NCBI GenBank assembly: GCA_036274595.1
Contig: DASUFL010000016.1
Coordinates: 1-64,000, forward strand
Direction: 5' to 3'
Source: WS-9 sp036274595
GTDB lineage: Bacteria; Eisenbacteria; RBG-16-71-46; SZUA-252
Length of the DNA stretch: 64,000 nucleotides
Shown: positions 34,261 to 41,886 of the stretch, one piece after another
How positions within the stretch are numbered: the first letter of the stretch is position 1
Layout of the letters: each line of letters starts with the position of its first letter
Notes under the pieces: model-generated
The model's database searches: none
What the model was told of the DNA's origin: nothing
Seen by the model: only the letters and a program-made list of their open reading frames with translations
Made by a program: the position numbers and the translations under genes

Positions 34261-36873
34261 CTACTCGGCGTTCCGCAGCGCCGCGAGCTCTCTCGATATC
34301 TCAGCCGGAGCAGCGACCTCCTCATCGGCCAAGGCGCCGAGGTCGCTCAGCGCTCGATAGAGACTGAGGCTCCTCGCGTACCAATCACGCGCCCTGGACC
34401 GCCACTCCAGTCCCTCGCGGGATCCCTGGGACGCCAGCAGGCGGCAAGCCTCCCCTGCTTTGCGGCTCGATTTCGCCATGCGGACCCGGACGTCAACGTT
34501 CCCGGAATCCTTTGCGGCGAGGCCGCTGTAACGCTGGAAGGCCGTCCCGAATCGTTCTTCCGCTTCTCGATACCGTCTGCCCTTCATCAGAATGTCGCCG
34601 AGCTCGAAATAGCCGTTGGCCAGGTCGGCCTGCTGAAGAACGTCGCTCGGATCCGAAGCGCTGAGAGCTTCTGAAATGTTCATGGCGCGGCCGTAGAGCA
34701 GGAGCGCTGAATCGATCTCCCCGCCGTCCGCCAGGAACGCAGCGCGCATGCCGTACACGACGGAGAGGTCTCGCTTCGCATCGGTGCGGTCCGGAAGCGC
34801 GCGGATGAACTCCAGGGCCAGCTCCTCCGCCCGGCGGTAATCCCTCGCGGCGCCTGCGCGATCACCGCTGACCGCGAGAAGGCTCGCCCTCTTGGCGTAG
34901 CCCACCATCACGTTTCGCCGGCTGCCGGGATCGTCGGGGTTCTTGAGAGCGAGCTGCTCGGCGACGCCCGCCCCATCGACAGCCTCCCGAACGGCCCCCA
35001 AGGTGTCTCCCGCCGCCAATCTCATGTCGCTGAGCCTGTCCGCCGCCACACCCAGATCTCCCAGGAACAGAAGCTCGTCGGGATGCTTGGCCCGCTCGGC
35101 GAGGATCCGGCGTTTGGCCTCCAGATGAAGCTCCAGCGCCTTGTCCCGCTCCCCCAGCCGCCACAGGAGATCCCCCAGCCTCTGCATCGTGAGTGAGAGA
35201 TCGCGGGAGATGTACACGGAATCCGGAGCGGCCGAGGCCGCGGCCCGAAGAAGGCCGAGCGATCGCTCGTAACTCTGCCGCGCGTCGGCCGTGTGGCCGA
35301 GGTTCGAGAACTCGGGGCGCCCCTGTACGTCTCCGATCTTGCCATAGGCCACGCCCATCTCATGCTGGAGTCCCGGATCGCCCGAGGCCTCCTTGCTCAA
35401 GTTGTCGAGATATCGCAGCGCGTGCATCACAAGAAGCTCGCGGGCCTTCGTCGATCCGGGAAGATTCTCGATCGCATCGTGGAGGTCGAAGACCACGGCA
35501 TGCGCGAGAGAGCGCACATCATCGAAGCGCCGCTTCGCGCGGTCCCGCTCGACACCGGCGATGTGAGCCTGCCAAGCGGTGCCGATCAGACCGGCCACCA
35601 GGGCGAGGGCCACGAGGCCGGCGGTGGCGAACGCGACTCGATGGCGGCGAACCAGGCGCGAGAGGAGGTACGCCGTGGTCCGGCCGCGGCCCAGCACCGG
35701 CAGGTCCTCGAGATACCGGCGAATGTCACGGCTGAGCTGGTCGACCGAAGCGTAGCGGCGTCCCGGATCCTTCTCCAGCGCCTTCAGAATGATGTAATCG
35801 ATGTCGCCCGCGAGCCGGCGGCGAAGACGGGGCGGCGTCGACCCCAGCAACGTTGCCGTTTCCACGGAACGCATGCGCGTAACCGCCGTGCTGGGAGTGA
35901 CCGGCTCCTCCTGCGTCACCACGCGGAGGATCTCTTCGGGAGTGCGGGTTTCGAAATGGAGCGGCCGCGTCCCGGTCATGAGCTCGTACAGGACGACGCC
36001 AAGGGAGTAGACATCGCTGGCCACCGTGACCGGTTCGCCCCGGATCTGCTCCGGGCTGGCGTAATCCGGCGTCAACATGCGCGCCATGGGAGCCGTGATC
36101 GTGGCCGGCGCCTCGCCCGCCTCGTGGGACATCAGTTTGGCGATTCCAAAATCGAGGAGCCGCGGTGATCCATCCTCCAGAACCAGGATGTTGTCGGACT
36201 TGAGGTCGCGGTGGACGACCAGGCGCTGGTGCGCGAACTGCACGGTGTCGCAGACGGTCAGGAACAGGTTCAGGCGGTCGTCGACGCCGAGCCTTCGTTC
36301 ATTGCAGTACTCGAGGAGCGGCTTGCCGGATACGTGCTCCATGACGAGATAGGGACATCCGTCGGGCGTAGTCCCACCGTCGATGAGGCGGGCGATGTGA
36401 GGGTGATCGAGCATCGCCAGGATCTGGCGCTCGGCCCGGAATCTCCTCAAGATCTGGTCGGAGCGCATCAACGGGTCGATCAGCTTGATCGCGACTTCCT
36501 TGCGGAAGTGCTCGTCGTCTCGAACGGCGCGGTAGACGACGCCCATTCCCCCGCGCCCGATCTCCTCGATGATGCGGTACGGGCCGAGCCTGTCGCCGGG
36601 CGCCATGGATTTCAGGAGCGGCACGGTGGCCGGGGTCTCGAGGAAACCGCCGGCTTCCTCGTGGGACGCGATCAACGACCGCACCTCTGCGGCGAGCTCC
36701 GGATCCTGCTCGGCGGTGCGCGCGAGCAGGGCCTCGCGCGCTTCAGGCTCCAGTTCGAGGGCGTGATGAAAGAGCGCGCTGATTCGATCCCACGTCCGGG
36801 GAATCCCGGGCGGAGTAGGATCGGGCGGCGGAGTCTTCAGAGACTCGCCCTGCGGATCGTCTGAGGTTGGCAT
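34261..36873 (-). CDS. Ser/Thr protein kinase with TPR tail
   Basis: An 870-residue membrane kinase. I used ATG 36873; a TTG at 36909 is possible. Residues about 15-75 are an acidic helical segment (FHHALELEPEAREALLARTAEQDPELAAEVRSL) typical of this kinase class. The kinase domain (about 85-360) has GRGGMGVVYRAV, catalytic H221-x-D223 (HRDLKSDN) and DFGIAKL. A single transmembrane helix (AFATAGLVALALVAGLIGTAW) follows near 420, then a long TPR-rich tail. The tail may sense a signal or hold partners. It faces the exported Cys-phosphatase gene across a 4-bp gap, but that enzyme is periplasmic, so joint action is not implied. Confidence 0.93.
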   Translation of the reverse strand: MPTSDDPQGESLKTPPPDPTPPGIPRTWDRISALFHHALELEPEAREALLARTAEQDPELAAEVRSLIASHEEAGGFLETPATVPLLKSMAPGDRLGPYRIIEEIGRGGMGVVYRAVRDDEHFRKEVAIKLIDPLMRSDQILRRFRAERQILAMLDHPHIARLIDGGTTPDGCPYLVMEHVSGKPLLEYCNERRLGVDDRLNLFLTVCDTVQFAHQRLVVHRDLKSDNILVLEDGSPRLLDFGIAKLMSHEAGEAPATITAPMARMLTPDYASPEQIRGEPVTVASDVYSLGVVLYELMTGTRPLHFETRTPEEILRVVTQEEPVTPSTAVTRMRSVETATLLGSTPPRLRRRLAGDIDYIILKALEKDPGRRYASVDQLSRDIRRYLEDLPVLGRGRTTAYLLSRLVRRHRVAFATAGLVALALVAGLIGTAWQAHIAGVERDRAKRRFDDVRSLAHAVVFDLHDAIENLPGSTKARELLVMHALRYLDNLSKEASGDPGLQHEMGVAYGKIGDVQGRPEFSNLGHTADARQSYERSLGLLRAAASAAPDSVYISRDLSLTMQRLGDLLWRLGERDKALELHLEAKRRILAERAKHPDELLFLGDLGVAADRLSDMRLAAGDTLGAVREAVDGAGVAEQLALKNPDDPGSRRNVMVGYAKRASLLAVSGDRAGAARDYRRAEELALEFIRALPDRTDAKRDLSVVYGMRAAFLADGGEIDSALLLYGRAMNISEALSASDPSDVLQQADLANGYFELGDILMKGRRYREAEERFGTAFQRYSGLAAKDSGNVDVRVRMAKSSRKAGEACRLLASQGSREGLEWRSRARDWYARSLSLYRALSDLGALADEEVAAPAEISRELAALRNAE

Positions 36874-36954
36874 GAGCCCATGCGAATCGGTGGGTGCCGC
36901 TCGACGCAAACCGGGGAGCGGACGGCCGGCCCCACGAGCCGACGCAGTGCGTCA

Positions 36955-36960
36955 ATTATA
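36955..36960 (-). promoter_or_regulatory. -10 hexamer of the kinase gene
   Basis: A perfect TATAAT on the minus strand lies about 80 nt before ATG 36873. TTGGCC (36985-36980) is 19 bp further upstream, a poor -35. A plausible promoter for the kinase. Confidence 0.5.
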
Positions 36961-37049
36961 CAGCAATTCTGCCAGGACCGGCCAACGGCGACCCCGCCTT
37001 CGGGGTAATGTTGAGTATGGACAGTCCTATCGAACGAAAGGAGATCGCC

Positions 37050-38552
37050 ATGTGGCATCCACTCCGGGCCCTCGCGCTCCTCCTCGGGCTGACGGTGGCC
37101 CTTGTCGGCTGTGCCGCAACGAACTACGAGCAGTATCCCGACTCCGCCCCGTACGACGATTCCGACGCCGACTACGGCTACTTCTACGACGCGCTCTCCC
37201 CGTACGGCGCCTGGTACCAGGTGGACCCGTACGGATGGGTCTGGACGCCCTACGACGTTCCGGCCGGCTGGCGGCCTTACACCGATGGGCAATGGCTCTC
37301 CACGTCGTACGGCTGGACCTGGCTCTCCGACGACCCCTGGGGATGGGCCACCTACCACTACGGCCGCTGGACGTGGGACAGCTATTACGGATGGCTCTGG
37401 GTGCCCGGGAACGTCTGGGCGCCGGCGTGGGTCGCGTGGCGCTACGGTGACGGCTGGATCGGCTGGGCGCCGCTGCCGCCCGAGGTGGGATGGAATGGAT
37501 ATGGCCTCGACTACGGCTCGTACGACATCGATAACATCAGCCGATATCGCTGGTCGTTCTGCGACGAGAAGGACTTCACACAGACTCGCATCCGGACCGT
37601 CGTTGTGCCTCGCAGCCGAAATGTCACTCTTCTCAAGACGACCAAGGACGTGACGCGCTATGGGTCGGTGGACGCTCGCCCGGTGGAACAGGGCCTGACG
37701 TCCGAGATGCTCGGGCGCGACCTGAAGCGGAAGATCCAGCGCTACGAGGTCAGCGACGCGCCCGGTGTCGGTCGGGACCGCGCGGCCGTCATTCGCGGCA
37801 ACGTCGTGGAGATGTATCGACCGAGGATCGAGGCTCGCGCGCCCCGGGGAGATCGAACGCCGCCCAATGTCACGAACCGGCCCAGTGAGAAGCAGCGCCT
37901 CGAAGATCGGCAGAAGGCACGGGCCGAGCGTCAGCGGACCACGACGGATGCGGCCCAGAAGGACCGGAGCGAGATCCAGCCGCCGGGTAGCCAGATGCCC
38001 AACGTCCAGGCGCCTGCGACCGGCTTCCAGTCCGCGCCCGACGCGAACGCAACATCCGGGACCAGGTCCAGGCCGCCCCAGGAGGCCCGGAATCAGGAGG
38101 AGGCCAAGGAGCAAGCGGACGGACGAAGCCAGGAGAATGCAAAGTGGCAGGCCGAGGCTCAGCGCGAGGCGGAGGCCCAGCGCCGCGAGGCCGAGCGGAG
38201 GGACCTCGACGCGCGTATTCAGGCGCAGCGGCAAAAGCTCCAGCAGGAGCAGCAGAAGGACATCAAGAATCCCCCGGCGGGCGTTTCACGCGAGGAGCTC
38301 AAGGAGCGACACAGCGAGGAACAGCAATCGCAGAAGGAAGTCGAGAAGCGTGATCGCGAGGAGCTGAAGAACCGCGAGGAGCTCCGCAAGCAGTGGGAGC
38401 GAGCGCAGGAACAGGCGCGGCAGCAGCAAGAGCAGAGGAAGCAGAAGCAGCAACAGGACGATGACTCGCGGCAGGGCGGCCAGCAGAAGAAGCCGTTCGA
38501 GGGCCAGAACAAGGATCAGCAGCAGGACCGAGGGCAGTCTCGCCAGCGCTGA
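37050..38552 (+). CDS. DUF6600-type lipoprotein with charged helical tail
   Basis: A 500-residue lipoprotein: LLGLTVALVGCAAT gives a good lipobox with lipidated Cys. ATG 37050 has AAAGGAG 6 nt upstream. Residues 30-160 are very rich in Tyr/Trp/Gly/Asp, with repeats such as YGWVWTPYDVPAGWRPY and WAPAWVAWRYGDGWIGWAPLPP, as in the DUF6600 family of FecR-linked or envelope proteins. The last 200 residues are an Arg/Glu/Gln-rich, probably coiled-coil, region of low complexity with no aromatic residues. It may tether or scaffold something at the outer membrane. Function unknown. Confidence 0.8.
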   Translation: MWHPLRALALLLGLTVALVGCAATNYEQYPDSAPYDDSDADYGYFYDALSPYGAWYQVDPYGWVWTPYDVPAGWRPYTDGQWLSTSYGWTWLSDDPWGWATYHYGRWTWDSYYGWLWVPGNVWAPAWVAWRYGDGWIGWAPLPPEVGWNGYGLDYGSYDIDNISRYRWSFCDEKDFTQTRIRTVVVPRSRNVTLLKTTKDVTRYGSVDARPVEQGLTSEMLGRDLKRKIQRYEVSDAPGVGRDRAAVIRGNVVEMYRPRIEARAPRGDRTPPNVTNRPSEKQRLEDRQKARAERQRTTTDAAQKDRSEIQPPGSQMPNVQAPATGFQSAPDANATSGTRSRPPQEARNQEEAKEQADGRSQENAKWQAEAQREAEAQRREAERRDLDARIQAQRQKLQQEQQKDIKNPPAGVSREELKERHSEEQQSQKEVEKRDREELKNREELRKQWERAQEQARQQQEQRKQKQQQDDDSRQGGQQKKPFEGQNKDQQQDRGQSRQR

Positions 38553-38622
38553 GCTGCTTCCCCATCTTCGGGGGGCGCCCCCGTCCAGACGGAGCGGCCA
38601 TGTCGCTTCCGCCCGGGGCCCC

Positions 38623-38653
38623 TTGACAGACCTCGCTGAGCCTGGACTACGCT
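38623..38653 (+). promoter_or_regulatory. Possible promoter of the haloperoxidase-like gene
   Basis: A perfect TTGACA (38623-38628) is followed 19 bp later by TACGCT (38648-38653). The spacing is long and the -10 weak, so this is a candidate only. The gene itself starts 70 bp downstream. Confidence 0.4.
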
Positions 38654-38722
38654 CGGTGTAGTCGCCGGCCCACATCTTGGTCGATCCTCGCAGATCATCC
38701 CGACCCTCCAGGAGGCCCTGTC

Positions 38723-39583
38723 ATGAGCCCGCACAAGGAAAGCGTTCTCGAGGAAGTCCGCGGCACCACCATCACGACCAAGGACGGGGCCCAGCTCTAC
38801 TACAAGGATTGGGGAGCCGGGCAGCCCGTTGTCTTCAGTCACGGCTGGCCCTTGAGCGCGGATATGTGGGAAGACCAGATGTTCTTCCTGGCCTCGCACG
38901 GATATCGGTGCATCGCGCACGACCGCCGCGGGCATGGCCGCTCGAGCCAGCCATGGAACGGCAACGACATGGATACCTACGCCGACGACCTCGCGACCGT
39001 CGTCGAGGTCCTCGACCTGCGGGACGCGATCCACGTGGGCCACTCCACGGGCGGAGGCGAGGTTGCGCGGTACATCGGTCGCCATGGCACCAAGCGGGTG
39101 GCCAAGGCCGTGCTCATCGACGCGATCCCTCCCGGCGTGGGCAAGACGGCCTCGAATCCGGACGGTATCCCGATGGAGCTGTTCGACCAGTTTCGGGCCG
39201 GCATGCGGCATGATCGGGCTCAGTTCTGGAAGGACATCGCGATTCCCTTCTACGGCTACAACCGGCCAGGCGCCCAGATCTCGCAGGGCGTTCTGGAATC
39301 GTTCTGGTACCAGGCCACGATGGGAGGCTTTGCTGGCACGTACATGTGCCTCAAGGCGATCGCCGAAAGCGATTTCACGGAGGATCTCAAGAGGTTCGAC
39401 GTACCGACTCTGATCATCCACGGCGACGATGATCAGGTCGTCCCGCTCGCTCTTGGAGGCATGCGCTCGTCCAAGCTCATCCAGGGATCGACGTTCAAGA
39501 TCTACAAGGGCGGCCCGCATGGCGTGACCGCCACGCACAAGGACCAGATCAACGCGGACCTCCTGGCCTTCTTAGGAGGCTGA
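38723..39583 (+). CDS. Alpha/beta hydrolase, cofactor-free haloperoxidase/esterase type
   Basis: A 286-residue protein. It shows the family line FSHGWPLSADMWEDQM, YRCIAHDRRGHGRSSQPWNGND and the nucleophile elbow VGHSTGGGE with S108. The acid is the Asp in LIIHGDDDQVVP and the base His is in GGPHGVTATHK. These are the fingerprints of non-heme chloroperoxidases or perhydrolases/arylesterases, which use acetate to make peracids or hydrolyse esters in the cytoplasm. No signal peptide. A promoter with TTGACA lies upstream. Confidence 0.93.
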   Translation: MSPHKESVLEEVRGTTITTKDGAQLYYKDWGAGQPVVFSHGWPLSADMWEDQMFFLASHGYRCIAHDRRGHGRSSQPWNGNDMDTYADDLATVVEVLDLRDAIHVGHSTGGGEVARYIGRHGTKRVAKAVLIDAIPPGVGKTASNPDGIPMELFDQFRAGMRHDRAQFWKDIAIPFYGYNRPGAQISQGVLESFWYQATMGGFAGTYMCLKAIAESDFTEDLKRFDVPTLIIHGDDDQVVPLALGGMRSSKLIQGSTFKIYKGGPHGVTATHKDQINADLLAFLGG

Positions 39584-39622
39584 TCCGCAGAGGTGAGTGC
39601 GACCTAGTACGAGGAGGATCTC

Positions 39623-40123
39623 ATGAAACGTCATGCCGCCGTTGCAGCGTTCGCCGTGGTGCTCGCGTCACTCGTCCTGACCGTCCCGGCATTCGCAGGC
39701 AGCCTCGGTGCCGGAGTCCATTACTTGAAAACCGTCGGCGACATCAAGGACAACGCCGCCTGGGACAAGAACGCTTTGGGGTTCATCGGGTCCTACCAGC
39801 ACGCAGCGGGACTCCTGAAGCTCGAGGGTGACGTGGAGTGGGTCAACGATTACGGCGGCACGGACCACTCGATGATCGAACCCCAAGCCTACGCACTGGT
39901 CGGCCATCACCTGTACGGAGGCGCCGGCATCGGTATCGGCTACATCGATGACGGGTGGCAGGATGCCCCGTTCTACGCGCTGCGCGCAGGATACGTGCTG
40001 GGGCTGTCATCGCTCGCGCTGGATGGCTTCGCGTCGTATCGATTCCAGAAGGTGGACGCGCTGCAGGGGGTGACCAGCGACGACCTCGACACGGTCACGT
40101 TCGGACTGATCGCGAGATTCTAG
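39623..40123 (+). CDS. Small outer-membrane barrel-like protein
   Basis: A 166-residue protein with a signal peptide (HAAVAAFAVVLASLVLTVPAFA). The mature part consists of amphipathic strands ending in a terminal Phe (VTFGLIARF), the mark of outer-membrane barrels recognised by BamA. GAGGAGG lies 6 nt before the ATG. It starts 39 bp after the hydrolase gene and could be in the same transcript. Function unknown. Confidence 0.75.
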   Translation: MKRHAAVAAFAVVLASLVLTVPAFAGSLGAGVHYLKTVGDIKDNAAWDKNALGFIGSYQHAAGLLKLEGDVEWVNDYGGTDHSMIEPQAYALVGHHLYGGAGIGIGYIDDGWQDAPFYALRAGYVLGLSSLALDGFASYRFQKVDALQGVTSDDLDTVTFGLIARF

Positions 40124-40160
40124 TCGCCTGCGGGGACAGTCCCGCTCACGCTGAAGATGC

Positions 40161-40195
40161 GCGAAAGGGCGGCGCCGGTAGGCGCCGCCCTTCGC
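40161..40195. terminator. Long GC hairpin between convergent genes
   Basis: GCGAA-AGGGCGGCGCC (40161-40176) pairs with GGCGCCGCCCTTCGC (40181-40195), with one bulged A and a 4-nt loop. It separates the barrel gene from the cold-shock gene and can act for both. No U-run follows. Confidence 0.65.
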
Positions 40196-40215
40196 TGGTA
40201 CAGCGGTCTTGGTCC

Positions 40216-40416
40216 TTATGCCTTGCGGACGTTAGCCGCCTGCAGACCCTTCGGTCCGCGAACGATGTCGAACTCGAGCCGCTCGCCTTCCGCCAGCGTC
40301 TTGAAGCCGTCGCCCGTGATTGCCGAGTAGTGAACGAAGACGTCCTCGCCACCCTCCTGCTGAATGAACCCGAACCCCTTCGCTTCGTTGAACCACTTCA
40401 CGGTTCCTGCAGCCAC
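40216..40416 (-). CDS. Cold-shock protein (CspA family)
   Basis: A 66-residue single cold-shock domain. GTG 40416 has AAGGAG 6 nt upstream and gives the standard family start; the open frame continues to 40443 without sense. RNP1 is KGFGFI and RNP2 is VFVHYS, both complete. It binds single-stranded nucleic acid and melts RNA structures at low temperature. The leader is long (about 190 nt from a candidate promoter) and contains an intrinsic-terminator-like hairpin, hinting at attenuation. Gene symbol left blank because several csp paralogues usually exist. Confidence 0.95.
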   Translation of the reverse strand: MAAGTVKWFNEAKGFGFIQQEGGEDVFVHYSAITGDGFKTLAEGERLEFDIVRGPKGLQAANVRKA

Positions 40417-40498
40417 TCTTTGCTCCTTACTTACCGGGGCCATCGCCCCAACTTGCCGTCCCTCTCGGCACGGCGGACCCGACCACCTTGGCCGGGCC

Positions 40499-40552
40499 TC
40501 CGGACGAAATCGTCCGGATACAAAAAGAGCCGCAGGCGGGTTTCCCTGCGGC
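40499..40552 (-). terminator. Hairpin with U-run plus second hairpin in the cold-shock leader
   Basis: On the minus strand, GCCGCAGG (40552-40545) pairs with CCTGCGGC (40536-40529) and is followed by TCTTTTTG (40528-40521), a good intrinsic terminator. A second perfect hairpin, TCCGGACG/CGTCCGGA (40518-40499), comes right after. They could end transcription from the upstream operon, or form an attenuator in the cold-shock leader. Confidence 0.65.
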
Positions 40553-40607
40553 AGGTCATCGCGTACTGGTGTTGTGTACGACCGTCAGGTACAACATCTC
40601 GATGCAG

Positions 40608-40636
40608 AGTATCGACCACCGTGCGTCCGAAGTAAA
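40608..40636 (-). promoter_or_regulatory. Candidate promoter of the cold-shock gene
   Basis: On the minus strand TTTACT (40636-40631) and GATACT (40613-40608) are spaced by 17 bp. It would give a leader of about 185 nt that includes the hairpins at 40499-40552. Confidence 0.45.
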
Positions 40637-40648
40637 GCAAATTCTTTC

Positions 40649-40837
40649 CTAGGCCGGCTCCTCGTCCGATAGCGGCGTCTCGAGGGGCGAGCCTTCCGTC
40701 ACCGACTCCTCGACGGGCGGGCCTTCCGTCCTCTGGGCCTTGCGCGTCTGGCGCTCCTCGCGCTTCCGGGCGGCTTTGGCCAGGCGCTTCTGCTCCTTCT
40801 GCTTCTTCAGAATGGAAGGTCGGCCGATCCTAGCCAC
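40649..40837 (-). CDS. Small basic conserved protein (GRPSxxKKQKE type)
   Basis: A 62-residue protein. GTG 40837 begins ARIGRPSILKKQKEQKRLAKAARK, the pattern of a small highly basic family found next to diverse genes in several phyla; its role is unknown, perhaps nucleic-acid binding. The acidic end (EESVTEGSPLETPLSDEEP) contrasts with the basic start. Its GTG lies 5 bp inside the end of the upstream hydroxylase gene (overlap 8 nt), so the two are probably translationally coupled. A ribosome-site-like AGGAAG lies 8 nt before. Confidence 0.65.
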   Translation of the reverse strand: MARIGRPSILKKQKEQKRLAKAARKREERQTRKAQRTEGPPVEESVTEGSPLETPLSDEEPA

Positions 40838-41477
40838 TCGCCTGCTTCCTCTCCTCGACGGCGTCGCTGTCCGATTGGGTCCGCCCATAGGCGCTGTGCC
40901 GACGTGCCAGCTGCCGCGCGGACTCCGGAGTCGTTCGGGCCGACGGCATCTCGGTGACGAGCGTCCCGAGCATGAGATCCGCGAGCGGGAGCAGCACGTT
41001 GAGGTTCCGGTTCATGTACACGTGGTGGATGCGGTGGTGTCGCTTGATGAACTGGAATGGGCGCGAGCGCTCCACGAAGGGGAATGTCGGCTTGTGCATG
41101 AGGTAGTGCAGGCCTTCGTAGCCCGCATAATAGATGGACATGACCGAGGCGAACGTGATCAGGAACGCCAGGTACGGCAGCTCCAGGCCCCAGGCATTGA
41201 GCGCGATGCTGAGCAGGGCCCAAGGCAGTATGTTGAGCGCGACCAGCAAAGGCCCTCCCCACCACATGAAGGTCAGCGCCTCGTGCTGCTCCTCCTCCTC
41301 GACGTGGAAGGTATCGTCGAACTTGCAGAGCTGGTGATGGATCAGGGTATGTTGGGTGAAACAGCTCTTCGGCAGCCACGGACGATGGAGCCAGTACCGG
41401 TGGAAGGCCCACTCGAACAAGCTCGATTGAACGACGCCGATGAAGAACGCGAGCACGATCCCAGAAACGATCCCCAA
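40830..41477 (-). CDS. Fatty acid hydroxylase/sterol desaturase superfamily protein
   Basis: A 215-residue membrane protein with three or four hydrophobic segments. The non-heme di-iron His clusters are visible: WAFHRYWLH, TQHTLIHHQL, GLHYLMHKP and KRHHRIHHVYM. The TTG start at 41477 is supported by GGAGG 6 nt upstream. The family introduces hydroxyl groups or double bonds into membrane lipids using oxygen. The exact lipid is unknown. It is coupled to the small basic gene downstream. Confidence 0.9.
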   Translation of the reverse strand: MGIVSGIVLAFFIGVVQSSLFEWAFHRYWLHRPWLPKSCFTQHTLIHHQLCKFDDTFHVEEEEQHEALTFMWWGGPLLVALNILPWALLSIALNAWGLELPYLAFLITFASVMSIYYAGYEGLHYLMHKPTFPFVERSRPFQFIKRHHRIHHVYMNRNLNVLLPLADLMLGTLVTEMPSARTTPESARQLARRHSAYGRTQSDSDAVEERKQASG

Positions 41478-41886
41478 AGAGAACCTCCAACGACGAATGT
41501 GGGCCTACCGACGGCCCGCGCGTCTGGACCGCGTTTCATGTGAAGTATCGGCATGCGACCTAGACATATAGAGCCCCGGAAGCCATCGCAACCGGGGCCC
41601 TACGGCTCTGTTGAAGACTATACCGGAAGTGGCATGAGCCGGTGGGAACGAAAAGTTGATCCTGGCAGTCTGCGGCTCGAAGGTCGGTACTACTTCTGTA
41701 CTTGCCGCCAGGGGACTTTGGTCCCAATCGAGTTTTCCTGGTGCCCCCGCTAGTCTCGCGGTGCGAGAGGTAAGTCACCTCATGCCGATTGACCGCGGGC
41801 GCGCATTCGGCTCCGGCACGTGGAAGCGTTGAGCCAGACCTCTGAAATCCCTGCCCGCGATCTCGCACAGGTCGGGAGGGATAACC
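41478..41886. other. 409-bp intergenic region with one hairpin, no gene recognised
   Basis: Between the divergent hydroxylase and propeller genes. GCCCCGG (41573-41579) pairs with CCGGGGC (41592-41598) around a 12-nt loop. A 66-codon frame at 41553-41753 has no ribosome site and no family look, so I do not call it. No riboswitch I know matches. Confidence 0.5.

Noticed and set aside
36837..38234. Open frame of 465 codons on the minus strand opposite the lipoprotein gene
   Set aside because: Low-complexity Arg/Pro/Val product with no domain; the plus-strand gene has a lipobox and ribosome site.
41553..41753. 66-codon plus-strand frame in the intergenic region
   Set aside because: No ribosome site, no family, and it spans a hairpin.
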